Shown in pieces: positions 1-7,417 of a DNA stretch of 39,942 nucleotides (position 1 is the stretch's first letter; the number at the start of each line of letters is the position of its first letter). The DNA comes from Thermoplasmata archaeon (lineage in GTDB: Archaea; Thermoplasmatota; Thermoplasmata; Lutacidiplasmatales; UBA184), in contig JASHPY010000061.1 of the NCBI GenBank assembly GCA_030037855.1, positions 1 to 39,942 of the forward strand, read 5' to 3'. Position numbers and translations under genes: made by a program. The notes beneath the pieces are model-generated. The model made no database searches, had not been told where the DNA came from, and saw nothing but the letters and a program-made list of their open reading frames with translations.

Positions 1-622
1 TCGGAGGACGCGGTGACCCACTCCGGTTTCGTGAGAGGGTACGGCCGGTGCGACCCGGCACGACCCCGGTTCCCGGAGTGAATTCTCGACATGGGGGCCC
101 GCCCACCCTCGGTGGATACTTAACGATTTAAGAAGACCCGAGGTGGACTGAAAACATCGTTGAGCGCCGGCGCACCGGTTCGCCCGCCCGGTCGTTACCG
201 GCTCCCCGGAGAACTCGCATCGTTCCCCTTCCATCGGGCCAGAGAGGTTCCTCCCTAAGACGGCCGCTCGTCTCGGGGCCTAGGAGTCTGTCGGTCACTC
301 CTCGGCCACCTCCGCGCGCCACTTCTCGCTCCCCTCTCGATCCTCCCGCTCGACTTCCGTCGTCTCGACGACGAGGCGGTCTGTGAGTCGTGCCTTCGGG
401 GACTCACTGCCCGCGGTGCTCTCGCCCCCGTCGCAGCGGGCCGCTCCTGACTCCCGCATCGACTTCCCCCACGCTCGTCCTGCGCCCGAGCTCGCCCTCT
501 CGCTCGACCGGGGACATCGTTGACCGGTCCGGCCGACCGTCACCTCCCCGCGACGTCCGACCGTTACGACCCGTGGAGTTCTCGGGCACGCTCCGGCGTC
601 TCGTCCGAGGGGCACTCGACGA
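1..622. other. No supportable gene; possible promoter near 124-135
   Basis: I find no coding region with recognisable protein features on either strand. The open frames here are short, Arg/Ser/Pro-rich and lack domains. One T/A-rich patch at 118-134 contains ACTTAACGATTTAAGA. It stands out from the surrounding GC-rich DNA and could be an archaeal TATA element, but no convincing gene follows it on the plus strand. A hairpin-like element lies at about 359-374 (CGTCGT, CTCG, ACGACG). The decamer ACATCGTTGA occurs at about 154 and again at about 514. I recognise no tRNA, SRP RNA or RNase P RNA motif. An uncharacterised non-coding RNA is possible but not demonstrated. Confidence 0.4.
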
Positions 623-973
623 CTAGCTGATGCGGTCGCTCTTCTGGAGATTCTCGACCAGGAACTGCTTGCCGCCCGCCGTGATCCGGTAGTGCGCCTT
701 CCCGCCGGTGCGGGCGGCGTGGGTGCCCGAGGCGTAGTTCCCCGGGGTCTGGACCTCGACCATGCCGTTCCGGACGAGAAGTCCGAGGGCGAGCGGGACC
801 TTCACGAGGTCCTGATCGATCGCCCAGAACTTCGCGAGCATCCGTTCGAGGTCGGCGAGCTCGAGGGACTGCTCCCGGGCATGGCCCTCGTGCATCGACT
901 CCGTGCGGTTCAACTGCTGGAGGATCGCCACGAGCGTCGCCCGGACCGGATCGGGCGCGTCCCCGGGAGGCAT
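623..973 (-). CDS. Small winged-helix-like protein
   Basis: A 116-residue cytoplasmic protein without membrane segments. The alternation of predicted helices (about 8-24 and 38-50), a central stretch around LVRNGMVEV and a C-terminal ITAGGKQFLVENL segment resembles the end of a winged-helix domain, where basic strand-turn residues precede a last helix. It resembles the protein encoded at 2086-2421 in length and in the C-terminal I-T-x-x-G-K-x-L/F-L-x-x-x-L pattern, so the two may be paralogues. The ATG at 973 lies 28-37 bases downstream of the A/T box at 1001-1010, giving a nearly leaderless message. A DNA-binding role is an inference from fold-like pattern only. The specific family is not recognised. 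Confidence 0.7.
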   Translation of the reverse strand: MPPGDAPDPVRATLVAILQQLNRTESMHEGHAREQSLELADLERMLAKFWAIDQDLVKVPLALGLLVRNGMVEVQTPGNYASGTHAARTGGKAHYRITAGGKQFLVENLQKSDRIS

Positions 974-1000
974 GCTCGATTACTACGCGAGGTCCCCCTA

Positions 1001-1010
1001 CTTAAAAACG
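1001..1010 (-). promoter_or_regulatory. TATA-like box for the 623-973 gene
   Basis: On the minus strand this reads CGTTTTTAAG, a clear A/T island. Its centre is about 32 bases upstream of the ATG at 973, the usual archaeal TATA-to-start distance for a transcript with little or no leader. Confidence 0.6.
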
Positions 1011-1101
1011 CCCGGCGCCGAGGAGACGTCGTCACGTCCCGCGTGCCCGGCGGGCCGCGGATCCCGCCGGAGGGGGCGCGCCCGTCCGCGCCCCGCGCGG
1101 G

Positions 1102-2040
1102 TCAGCCCGCTCCCGTCGTGCCGAGCCGGTACGCGCGCACGAGGTTGTCCGGGTACATCAGCGAGAAGCGCCACTCCCGGTACCGTTCGGGTACCGCGGC
1201 GCGGCGGAAGACGCGGAGCGGCACGGCGCGCCGTCGGGCGTCGGCCGCCCGCCGTTCGAGGTCGCGGAGGTACTCTCGACTCCGCTCGAGCGTGCGGGCG
1301 TCGCCGAGCGCCCCGTGACCGGGCACGACCCGGTCGGCGCGCAAGCGGAGCATCCGACCGAGGATCCGGATCCACTCGGCGGGGTAGCCGTCCCCGACGG
1401 AAAGGTGGTAGCCGACGAGGGCGAGGTCCCCCGCGACGACGATCCGCTCGTCCGGGAGGAAGGCGAAGACGTCGCTCGGCGAGTGACCGCCCCCGTACGA
1501 CAGGAGCCGGACGGAACGACGGCGGCCGGTGAGCACGAGCTCGTCGTCGAACGTCACCCCGGGCGGGACGATGCGCAACGTCGCGGGCGTAGCGAGGACG
1601 CCGCGGAACCAGCCGCGGAGCTCGGGGACGTCCCGACGGTCGACCCCCGGCCCCGGGTGGCGGAGGGAGGCGAGCTCCTTCGGGAGCTCGCGACGCCAGG
1701 AGCGGAAGAGCGGCCGGCTCTTCTCGACGATCACCTCGCGTACGCGACGGGTCGAGACGACGTGCGCGCCGACGAACGCCGAGTTTCCCCAGTGGTGGTC
1801 GCCGTGCCAGTGGCTGTTGACGACGAACGAGGGGGCGGTGCCGGTGAGCCGCTCCGCGGCGCGCCGCAGCGCGGCCCCCGCCATCGGAGTCAGGGTCGAG
1901 TCGAACACGACGGTGGCACCGCCGAGGTCGACGATCGCCGAGTTCGAGAGCGCGAAGCCGCCCGGTCGAGCGAACGCGGCGTACACCCCGTCCGCGAGTC
2001 GCTCGATGCGGAAGTGGCGCGACCCGGTCGGTGGGCCCAT
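1102..2040 (-). CDS. Metallo-beta-lactamase-fold hydrolase
   Basis: A 312-residue member of the metallo-beta-lactamase superfamily. Counted from the ATG at 2040, the zinc-binding motif HxHxDH (HWHGDH) is at about residues 77-82. A further metal-ligand histidine sits in GGGHSPSD at about 186, the bridging aspartate in VAGDL at about 205 and the last histidine in VPGHG at about 241, so the binuclear site looks complete. The spacing and the GGGHSPSD motif resemble soluble hydrolases of the beta-lactamase-like/quinoprotein-relay group rather than RNA-processing CPSF types. The substrate cannot be told. No signal peptide is visible. An in-frame GTG at 2052 is an alternative start. It lies 33-45 bases after the stop of the small winged-helix-like gene at 2086-2421 and lacks an obvious promoter of its own, so the two are probably co-transcribed. 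Confidence 0.88.
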   Translation of the reverse strand: MGPPTGSRHFRIERLADGVYAAFARPGGFALSNSAIVDLGGATVVFDSTLTPMAGAALRRAAERLTGTAPSFVVNSHWHGDHHWGNSAFVGAHVVSTRRVREVIVEKSRPLFRSWRRELPKELASLRHPGPGVDRRDVPELRGWFRGVLATPATLRIVPPGVTFDDELVLTGRRRSVRLLSYGGGHSPSDVFAFLPDERIVVAGDLALVGYHLSVGDGYPAEWIRILGRMLRLRADRVVPGHGALGDARTLERSREYLRDLERRAADARRRAVPLRVFRRAAVPERYREWRFSLMYPDNLVRAYRLGTTGAG

Positions 2041-2085
2041 GGGGGTAGGCACTCGGGAGGGGTACAGGGAGATTGCGGTCCGGCC

Positions 2086-2421
2086 CTAGACCCGCCCGAC
2101 CTTCTCGAGCTCCTTCAGAAGCAGCCGCTTCCCCTCGGAGGTGATTGCGAACCGCTCTCCGACGACCCGGCCGCGGTCCCACGCGTACTCGGAGTCGGTG
2201 AGACGACGGGCGAGGCCGTTGCCGATCAGCGTGTCGAGCGTCTCGCCGACCTGGTCGACCGTCACGGTCAGGAAACCGGCCTTTCCCAAGAGGTGGACGA
2301 GCTCGTCGCGTTCGAGGCCCTCGGTCGGCCCGTGCTCCTCCTCGACTCGGTTGAGGAGCTTCAGCGCCTCGAGCATCTCGAGGTGGAACTCGCGGGCCTC
2401 GCCCTCCGGGGTGTCGGGCAC
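2086..2421 (-). CDS. Small winged-helix-like protein, probable paralogue
   Basis: A 111-residue charged cytoplasmic protein. Helices at about 10-30 and 37-48 are followed by a segment V-D-Q-V-G-E-T-L-D-T-L-I-G-N-G-L, which looks like a recognition helix. The segment R-F-A-I-T-S-E-G-K-R-L-L-L-K-E-L then resembles the wing and last helix of archaeal winged-helix proteins. The pattern and length match the protein at 623-973. The start is GTG at 2421, and a GGATATCC-containing A/T patch at about 2449-2461 is in position for its promoter. It is the first gene of a probable unit with the metallo-hydrolase. A transcription-regulator role is inferred, with no direct evidence of target or ligand. Confidence 0.7.
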   Translation of the reverse strand: MPDTPEGEAREFHLEMLEALKLLNRVEEEHGPTEGLERDELVHLLGKAGFLTVTVDQVGETLDTLIGNGLARRLTDSEYAWDRGRVVGERFAITSEGKRLLLKELEKVGRV

Positions 2422-2490
2422 GGCTCGACCGGGGGGCCTCCCCGCACTTGAGGATATCCGTCGAGCCGCCCACCGGCGATGGGCCAGCGG

Positions 2491-2500
2491 CCTTTTAGAC
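2491..2500 (+). promoter_or_regulatory. TATA-like box for the 2527-2835 gene
   Basis: The sequence CCTTTTAGAC is centred about 32 bases before the ATG at 2527, in position for a short-leader archaeal transcript. The divergent gene at 2421 is probably served by a separate A/T patch at about 2449-2461. Confidence 0.5.
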
Positions 2501-2526
2501 CGGACCGTGCGGTACCCTTTCCGTCC

Positions 2527-2835
2527 ATGACCTGCACGTGCCGGAACCCCGCCCGATGCCCGGTCTGCAACACGCCGGTGCGGGTGCCGCTCTCGAACCT
2601 CGAGAACCAGGTCGGCGGGGCGTTCCTGGTCGAACGGTTCGCCCGGAGGGACTCGTCGTCGTCACGCGAGGGGCTCCGCCGCCTGATCGAGGGATGGGCG
2701 ACCTGCCCGTCGTGCGGCCACTCGATCCACCACGAGCACTCCCGCTCGTGCGTCGCCGAGGCGCTGACGAGCGCGGGCGTCCCGATGAGCGAACGCGAGT
2801 CGATCCTTGCCAAGATCACGTTCCCCGAAGGATAG
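2527..2835 (+). CDS. Small Cys-rich, probable zinc-binding protein
   Basis: A 102-residue protein with Cys-rich ends. The N-terminus carries CTC and CPVC, with four cysteines in the first 17 residues. The C-terminal half carries CPSCGHSIHHEH and one more cysteine. The paired CxxC elements suggest one or two zinc sites, the second possibly with histidine ligands. I do not recognise the family. I chose the ATG at 2527 rather than the more upstream in-frame ATG at 2479, because the Cys motif begins right after it and a TATA-like box at 2491-2500 would otherwise lie inside the gene. It ends 13 bases before the trpS start, so the two are probably co-transcribed. A role connected to tRNA or translation is possible only by association. 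Confidence 0.75.
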   Translation: MTCTCRNPARCPVCNTPVRVPLSNLENQVGGAFLVERFARRDSSSSREGLRRLIEGWATCPSCGHSIHHEHSRSCVAEALTSAGVPMSERESILAKITFPEG

Positions 2836-2848
2836 CGAGGCGCCCGAG

Positions 2849-3997
2849 ATGCCCGCCCCCGACGACTTCGTCGTCACGCCGTACGAGGTGAAGGGCAAGG
2901 TCGATTACGACCGGCTCCGCGAGCGGTTCGGCACGCAGGAGCTCTCCCCCGAACTGCTCGCGCGGCTCCACCACCTCGCGGGCGGGGAGCTCCACCCGCT
3001 CCTCCGCCGCGGGGTGTACTACTCGCAACGGGACCTCGGCCCGCTCCTCGACGGCTACGCGAACGGCCGTCCGTTCTTCCTCTACTCCGGACGGGGGCCG
3101 TCCGGACCGCTCCACACCTCCCACCTCCTCCAGTTCGACCTCTGCCAGTGGTTCCAGCGCCGGCTCGGCGTGCCGATGTACATCCAGATCACCGACGACG
3201 AGAAGTTCTGGGCCCGCAGCGGGCTGACGCGCGAGGAGACCGCGCACTGGGGCCTCGAGAACCTCTACGACATCCTCGCGCTCGGCTTCGACCCGAAGCG
3301 GACGCACATCTTCTTCGACTCCCGCTCGATCGCCGCGCTCTACCCGCTCGCGATCCGCGTCGCGCGGAAGATCTCGTACTCGAACGTGAAGGCGGTCTTC
3401 GGTTTCACTCCGAGCACGAACATCGGGCTCGGGTTCTACACCGCGCTCCAGAGCGTTCCGGCGTTCTGGCCGTCATGGGCCGAGGGGCGGGCGGTCCCGT
3501 GCCTCATCCCGTGCGGGATCGACCAGGACCCGCACTTCCGCCTGACGCGCGACGTCGCCGAGGGATTGGGCTACCCGAAGCCGGCGCTCGTCCACTCGAA
3601 GATGGTCCCCGGCCTCCTCGGCGAGGGCGTGATGTCGACCACGGGGAATCGCGCCGACGACGCGCTCTTCCTGAACGATCCGCCGAAGGTCGTCGAGCGG
3701 AAGCTCCGCGCCGCCTTCACGGGCGGTCGCGCGACCGTCGAGGAGCAGCGCCGCCTCGGGGCCGTCCCCGAGGTCTGCTCGATCTGGGCGCTGTGGCGGA
3801 CCCGGTTCGCCGAGTCGGACGAGAAGTTCGAGGAGGTCACGCGCTCGTGCCGCTCGGGAGAGCTGCTCTGCGGCGACTGCAAGGGCCAGCTGATCGAGCG
3901 GGTCCACGCGTTCTACGAGACGCACGCCGACGCGCGCGAGAAGGCGAAGAGCTGGGCCGAGTCGGCGATCGTCACCGAACCCCCGCGGCCGCTCTAG
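2849..3997 (+). CDS. trpS: Tryptophanyl-tRNA synthetase
   Basis: A class Ic aminoacyl-tRNA synthetase of 382 residues that charges tRNA-Trp in the cytoplasm. The HIGH-like motif is GPLHTSH at about residues 87-92. The downstream segment ALFLNDPPK with AFTGGR and TVEEQRRLG matches the archaeal/eukaryotic TrpRS family. The KMSKS-equivalent loop at about 261-265 reads V-M-S-T-T, so the first lysine seen in most TrpRS proteins is replaced by valine. I place the start at the ATG at 2849, 13 bases after the upstream gene, because the family N-terminus (VVTPYEVKG) begins 8 residues later. An in-frame start at 2807 would overlap the upstream gene. A GAGG stretch about 9 bases before the ATG could be a ribosome-binding site. 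Confidence 0.96.
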   Translation: MPAPDDFVVTPYEVKGKVDYDRLRERFGTQELSPELLARLHHLAGGELHPLLRRGVYYSQRDLGPLLDGYANGRPFFLYSGRGPSGPLHTSHLLQFDLCQWFQRRLGVPMYIQITDDEKFWARSGLTREETAHWGLENLYDILALGFDPKRTHIFFDSRSIAALYPLAIRVARKISYSNVKAVFGFTPSTNIGLGFYTALQSVPAFWPSWAEGRAVPCLIPCGIDQDPHFRLTRDVAEGLGYPKPALVHSKMVPGLLGEGVMSTTGNRADDALFLNDPPKVVERKLRAAFTGGRATVEEQRRLGAVPEVCSIWALWRTRFAESDEKFEEVTRSCRSGELLCGDCKGQLIERVHAFYETHADAREKAKSWAESAIVTEPPRPL

Positions 3998-4030
3998 CGG
4001 TCGGGGACCTCCGCTGCCGCCCCGGTGGGC

Positions 4031-4882
4031 CTACCCAACCTCGGGGCGGACCGAGGACGGAGGCTCGGGTCGCCGGAGGGCCGGTCCCTCGGGCCCGCCG
4101 AGCGGGGTCGCGGTCGGCACGGGCTCGGTCGAGCCGGCCCCTTCGACCGCGGTCAGGAGCTTGAGCATCGGTCGGAACAGCGAGCGCGACGCCCGGCTCG
4201 GGTCGAGCGTGTACGCGCGGTCGTACGCCGCGACCGCCTCCTCCTCCTCCCCGAGCGTCAGGAGCGAGAGCGCGAGCTCGAGCCAGCTCTTCGCCTCGCG
4301 GCTCCCCTCGCGCTCGCCGGTCTCCTCGACGTGGTCGTCCTCGGCGAGGGGAGGGAGCGCGCGCGGCGCGCCATCGGGGCCCGAGCCGTCGCGCGAGAGG
4401 ACGAGCGCGCGCTCGAACGCGGCCGAGGCGCCGCCCTCGTCGCCCGATTCGGCCAGTGAGACCCCGAGGCGATGCCAGGCGACGAGGTCGTCCGGCGTGA
4501 GCGCGACCGTGCGGCGGAACGCGAGCGAGGCGAGCCCCCACTCCTCGCGGAGCGAGCGGGCGACGCCGAGATGGAACCACGCCTCCGCGTTCGCGGGAGC
4601 GAGCTGGACGGCGCGCGACAACGCGCCCTCGGCCTCCCGCGCGCGCCCGAGGTGGGCGAGGCAGATGCCGTAGTACGACCACGCGCCCGCGTCGTCCGGC
4701 TCCGCGCGGACCACGTCCAAGAACGCCCGCTGGGCGAGATCGTACTCCCGGCGTTCGTAGTGGCGGACCCCCGCCTCGATCCCCGGACTCACGAGCGGCG
4801 CACCGGGCGCCCTCACCGCCGCGCGAGAGAAAAGCCTGCCGCCGTACCGGCACGGGGCCGTACGGCGCCCGCCGTGCGGCAC
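4031..4882 (-). CDS. TPR-repeat protein
   Basis: A 283-residue protein built mostly of tetratricopeptide repeats. From about residue 35 there are at least four repeats with the usual small/aromatic spacing, such as A-W-S-Y-Y-G-I-C-L-A, A-W-F-H-L-G-V-A-R-S and A-W-H-R-L-G-V-S-L-A. After an acidic linker (EDDHVEETGERE) there is a further repeat with S-W-L-E-L-A-L-S. Such proteins are protein-interaction scaffolds, and no enzymatic domain is visible. The C-terminus is Pro/Glu-rich. The start is uncertain. GTG at 4882 lies 25 bases from a TATA-like element at 4902-4912, which fits leaderless expression, but GTG at 4792 begins just before the first repeat. No signal peptide is convincing. It converges on trpS with a 33-base gap. 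Confidence 0.85.
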   Translation of the reverse strand: MPHGGRRTAPCRYGGRLFSRAAVRAPGAPLVSPGIEAGVRHYERREYDLAQRAFLDVVRAEPDDAGAWSYYGICLAHLGRAREAEGALSRAVQLAPANAEAWFHLGVARSLREEWGLASLAFRRTVALTPDDLVAWHRLGVSLAESGDEGGASAAFERALVLSRDGSGPDGAPRALPPLAEDDHVEETGEREGSREAKSWLELALSLLTLGEEEEAVAAYDRAYTLDPSRASRSLFRPMLKLLTAVEGAGSTEPVPTATPLGGPEGPALRRPEPPSSVRPEVG

Positions 4883-4901
4883 CGTCGCGCGGCGCCGCCG
4901 G

Positions 4902-4912
4902 CCTTATATGGG
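4902..4912. promoter_or_regulatory. Nearly symmetric TATA element between TPR gene and ssb
   Basis: The plus strand reads CCTTATATGG, which is A/T-rich on either strand. On the minus strand its centre is 25 bases from the GTG at 4882. On the plus strand it would leave a leader of roughly 110-120 bases before ssb at 5054. I cannot tell whether both directions are used. Confidence 0.45.
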
Positions 4913-5053
4913 GCGGGCGGCCATGCGCGAGCAAGGAATCCCCGAGCCCACCCCCATCGAGCGTCCCGCCCGTCATTTCTCGACGAGTGTTCTCTCGACG
5001 AGGGTCGCTCCCCGATTCCGAACGCGAAACGCGACCAAAGAAGGCGACCAGCG

Positions 5054-5563
<510 letters not shown>

Positions 5564-5631
5564 CGCCCCGTCCCCGGGCGCGGCGCCAACCCGTTCCTTC
5601 CCTTCCCTCCGCTCGGCGGCGGGCCGTATTG

Positions 5632-5641
5632 GATTAAATAC
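5632..5641 (+). promoter_or_regulatory. TATA-like box for the 5668-6339 gene
   Basis: GATTAAATAC stands alone in GC-rich DNA and is centred about 31 bases before the ATG at 5668. This is one of the clearest TATA elements in the window. Confidence 0.7.
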
Positions 5642-5667
5642 CGAGCCCAGCTTCGGACGCCTCGTCG

Positions 5668-6339
5668 ATGGCCGACGAGCAGCGCGAACTGACCCTCTAC
5701 GTTCAGTCGAAGCGGGCGATCAAGACGTTCATCCGGACCGCGAGCCCGATCGAGCAGGCCGGCTTCTCCGCACGGAACAGCCCCGGCTCCGCGGGCGAGG
5801 AGCAGGCGATGGGGGAGGAGGGAGTCTTCTTCCTCTCCGACGACCAGGCGCGCGCCGCCGCGCTCGCCGAAGAGGTGGCGAAGCACCGCGGCTACCACCT
5901 GAAGGTCGTCGACATCGAGAAGGTCGGACGCGTCGAGCGGATGATCGCCGAGCACCTGCGCGGGGTGCAGACGTTCCCGGTGTTGATCTCGCCGAAAGGT
6001 CCGCGGCTCGAGGGCGCCGTGAACTTCACCGAGGAGAAGCTCTCCGAGCTGATGCCGAGCGAGCTGAAGAGCGTCCGGGCGTTCAGCTACCTCAAGGTCC
6101 GCGGCGGCGACCTCGACCGGATCCGCAACCTCCTCGAGACGTTCGACGAGGTGAAGGAGCTCCACTTCCTCACGGGCGATTGGGACATCTTGGTCGTCCT
6201 CGAGTTCGCCCCGCCGACCGCGAGCAAGCGCCGGGTCCTCGACTTCGTGACCGAGCGGATCCGCGGGATCCCCGAGATCCTCGACACGTCGACGGTCGTC
6301 CCCGAGTACTCGCTGACGAAGTTCCCGATCGCGGGCTAG
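5668..6339 (+). CDS. Cys-less thioredoxin-fold domain fused to Lrp/AsnC-type RAM domain
   Basis: A 223-residue soluble protein. Residues about 50-130 follow the thioredoxin fold: strand G-V-F-F-L-S, helix, strand Y-H-L-K-V-V-D-I, helix, then T-F-P-V-L-I with the Thr-cis-Pro typical of that fold. There is no CxxC; the position after the first strand reads S-D-D-Q-A. Residues about 137-215 resemble the RAM (AsnC ligand-binding) domain: A-F-S-Y-L-K-V-R, T-F-D-E-V-K-E-L-H-F-L-T-G-D-W-D-I-L and a final I-L-D-T-S-T-V-V. There is no helix-turn-helix, so it is unlikely to be a classical Lrp regulator. A ligand-sensing or oligomeric role is inferred. Its stop shares CTAG with the convergent gene at 6336. 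Confidence 0.85.
   Translation: MADEQRELTLYVQSKRAIKTFIRTASPIEQAGFSARNSPGSAGEEQAMGEEGVFFLSDDQARAAALAEEVAKHRGYHLKVVDIEKVGRVERMIAEHLRGVQTFPVLISPKGPRLEGAVNFTEEKLSELMPSELKSVRAFSYLKVRGGDLDRIRNLLETFDEVKELHFLTGDWDILVVLEFAPPTASKRRVLDFVTERIRGIPEILDTSTVVPEYSLTKFPIAG
6336..6339. other. Shared CTAG: overlapping stop codons of convergent genes
   Basis: The plus-strand gene (5668-6339) stops with TAG at 6337-6339. The minus-strand gene (6336-6635) stops with TAG read from 6338 to 6336. The palindrome CTAG serves both. The same arrangement recurs at 27479, 32492 and 38330. Confidence 0.95.
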
Positions 6340-6635
6340 CGTCCCCGCTCTGAGGGGACCGCCGGTCCCCCGTCGACCGGCCCGAAGATCCGGGCGAGCC
6401 CGTCCGCGAGGAACCGGTGGGCGTCGACGCCCTTCGGCGTCAGCTCGAGGAGGTCGTCGGTCCCGGGGGCGGCCACGACGAAACCGAGACGGACGAGGTA
6501 CTCGAGGTACCGCTGGAAGACGGTGTAGTTGAGGCCGGCGCGCTGCTGGAGCGGCGTCCGCCGGATCGGGCCCGGCGCCGTCGACATCGCCTCGAGGAGT
6601 CGTCCGATGACGAACACGTCGGGCCGGCCTATCAT
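6336..6635 (-). CDS. Winged-helix transcriptional regulator
   Basis: A 99-residue protein with a compact winged-helix layout: helix D-V-F-V-I-G-R-L-L-E-A-M, turn with I-R-R-T-P-L-Q-Q-R-A-G, recognition helix Y-T-V-F-Q-R-Y-L-E-Y-L-V-R-L-G, a wing F-V-V-A-A-P-G, then L-E-L-T-P-K-G-V-D-A and a last helix. This matches small archaeal winged-helix predicted regulators in which the Leu-Thr-x-x-Gly element follows the wing. Its ATG overlaps the stop of the upstream membrane-protein gene (ATGA, 6632-6635), so translation of the two is probably coupled. The partner may signal to it, but no ligand-binding domain is visible. Confidence 0.85.
   Translation of the reverse strand: MIGRPDVFVIGRLLEAMSTAPGPIRRTPLQQRAGLNYTVFQRYLEYLVRLGFVVAAPGTDDLLELTPKGVDAHRFLADGLARIFGPVDGGPAVPSERGR
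6341..6359. terminator. Possible hairpin after the thioredoxin-fold/RAM gene
   Basis: GTCCCC at 6341-6346 can pair with GGGGAC at 6354-6359 across a 7-base loop, two bases beyond the plus-strand stop. It lies inside the end of the convergent gene, so it may be only coding sequence. There is no T-run, which archaeal termination usually uses. Confidence 0.25.
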
Positions 6636-7351
6636 GCCGGCGATCCCGCGAATCGCCAGAGGAACTCCGCCTCGAGGGCGGAGACCTCGCGCACCTGCCG
6701 ATCAAGGTGCTGTTGGAACCCACCGATCCACTGTTGGCCGATCCGGTAGAGGAGGTAGACGAACGGACACACGAATCCGAGACCGAGCACGACCCCGAGG
6801 AACGGGACCAGGGACGCCGATCCGGCGGTCGCGGTCTCGACCACCAACCCGACGGCCCCATCGAGGCCGAGAAGGCACCCCGCGATCGGCAGGATCGACC
6901 AGTCGACCTCTACCTTCGCGTTCGTCAGGAGCTTCTGGGACTCCACGACCTGTTGGGTCCACCCGGGGCGTTCGTCGGGTCCGCGCGGCCGCGCCGGGCC
7001 CGGGCTCACGCCTCGGATGACCGCGCGGGAGGCCGCCCGGGCCGCGAACAGCTCCCGAACCGCCGCGACGAGCAGGAGGCCCGCGGGCGCGAACGACACG
7101 AGGTAAGCCCAGAGGGGAGGGACGGAGAGGCCCGAGGAGCCGTTCGTGACCGAGCCCGGGACGGGGAAGAAGAGGCCCAGGAGGACGAGCACGAGGAATC
7201 CGCCGTACGCGGCGTAGAAGCTGCCCCAGGCGAGCCAGGAGACCCGGCGACTCCGCCGCGCGAGGTCCTGCGCGCCGTCGAGGATCGCGCGGGAGGCATC
7301 GACGACGCCCACCATCCGGCTCCGGTCCGGCCCCGGCGCGGCGGCGCGCAT
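6632..7351 (-). CDS. Multi-pass membrane protein of unknown function
   Basis: A 239-residue integral membrane protein. Hydrophobic segments lie at about residues 40-63 (WGSFYAAYGGFLVLVLLGLF), 79-100, 155-172 and 180-205 (PFLGVVLGLGFVCPFVYLL), giving four predicted membrane spans. Basic residues flank the first span. Residues about 105-135 form a polar loop rich in Arg and Pro. No family is recognised. I use the ATG at 7351 because a TATA-like patch at 7375-7386 is 27 bases away. An ATG at 7315 is an alternative that would leave a 36-base leader. It shares four bases with the winged-helix gene at 6336-6635 and is translated first, so a sensor-regulator pair is a fair but unproven guess. Confidence 0.8.
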   Translation of the reverse strand: MRAAAPGPDRSRMVGVVDASRAILDGAQDLARRSRRVSWLAWGSFYAAYGGFLVLVLLGLFFPVPGSVTNGSSGLSVPPLWAYLVSFAPAGLLLVAAVRELFAARAASRAVIRGVSPGPARPRGPDERPGWTQQVVESQKLLTNAKVEVDWSILPIAGCLLGLDGAVGLVVETATAGSASLVPFLGVVLGLGFVCPFVYLLYRIGQQWIGGFQQHLDRQVREVSALEAEFLWRFAGSPA

Positions 7352-7374
7352 CGACCGGGGAGCGGTGGGCGGGG

Positions 7375-7386
7375 GTTTACTTCTTC
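7375..7386 (-). promoter_or_regulatory. TATA-like patch for the 7351-6336 pair
   Basis: On the minus strand this reads GAAGAAGTAAAC. It is centred about 27-29 bases upstream of the ATG at 7351, consistent with a leaderless transcript. Confidence 0.45.
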
Positions 7387-7417
7387 CTCCGCGACGGTCC
7401 GTGCCGGCACGGCCTCG

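Noticed and set aside
1-81. An open frame reaching the left edge and ending with TGA at 79-81
   Set aside because: Only 26 codons, and another frame is also open across the region. No family features.
390-626. A 78-codon plus-strand frame whose stop also shares CTAG with the 623-973 gene
   Set aside because: The composition is Ser/Pro/Arg-rich with no domain and no promoter. The shared CTAG is tempting given the pattern elsewhere but is not enough alone.
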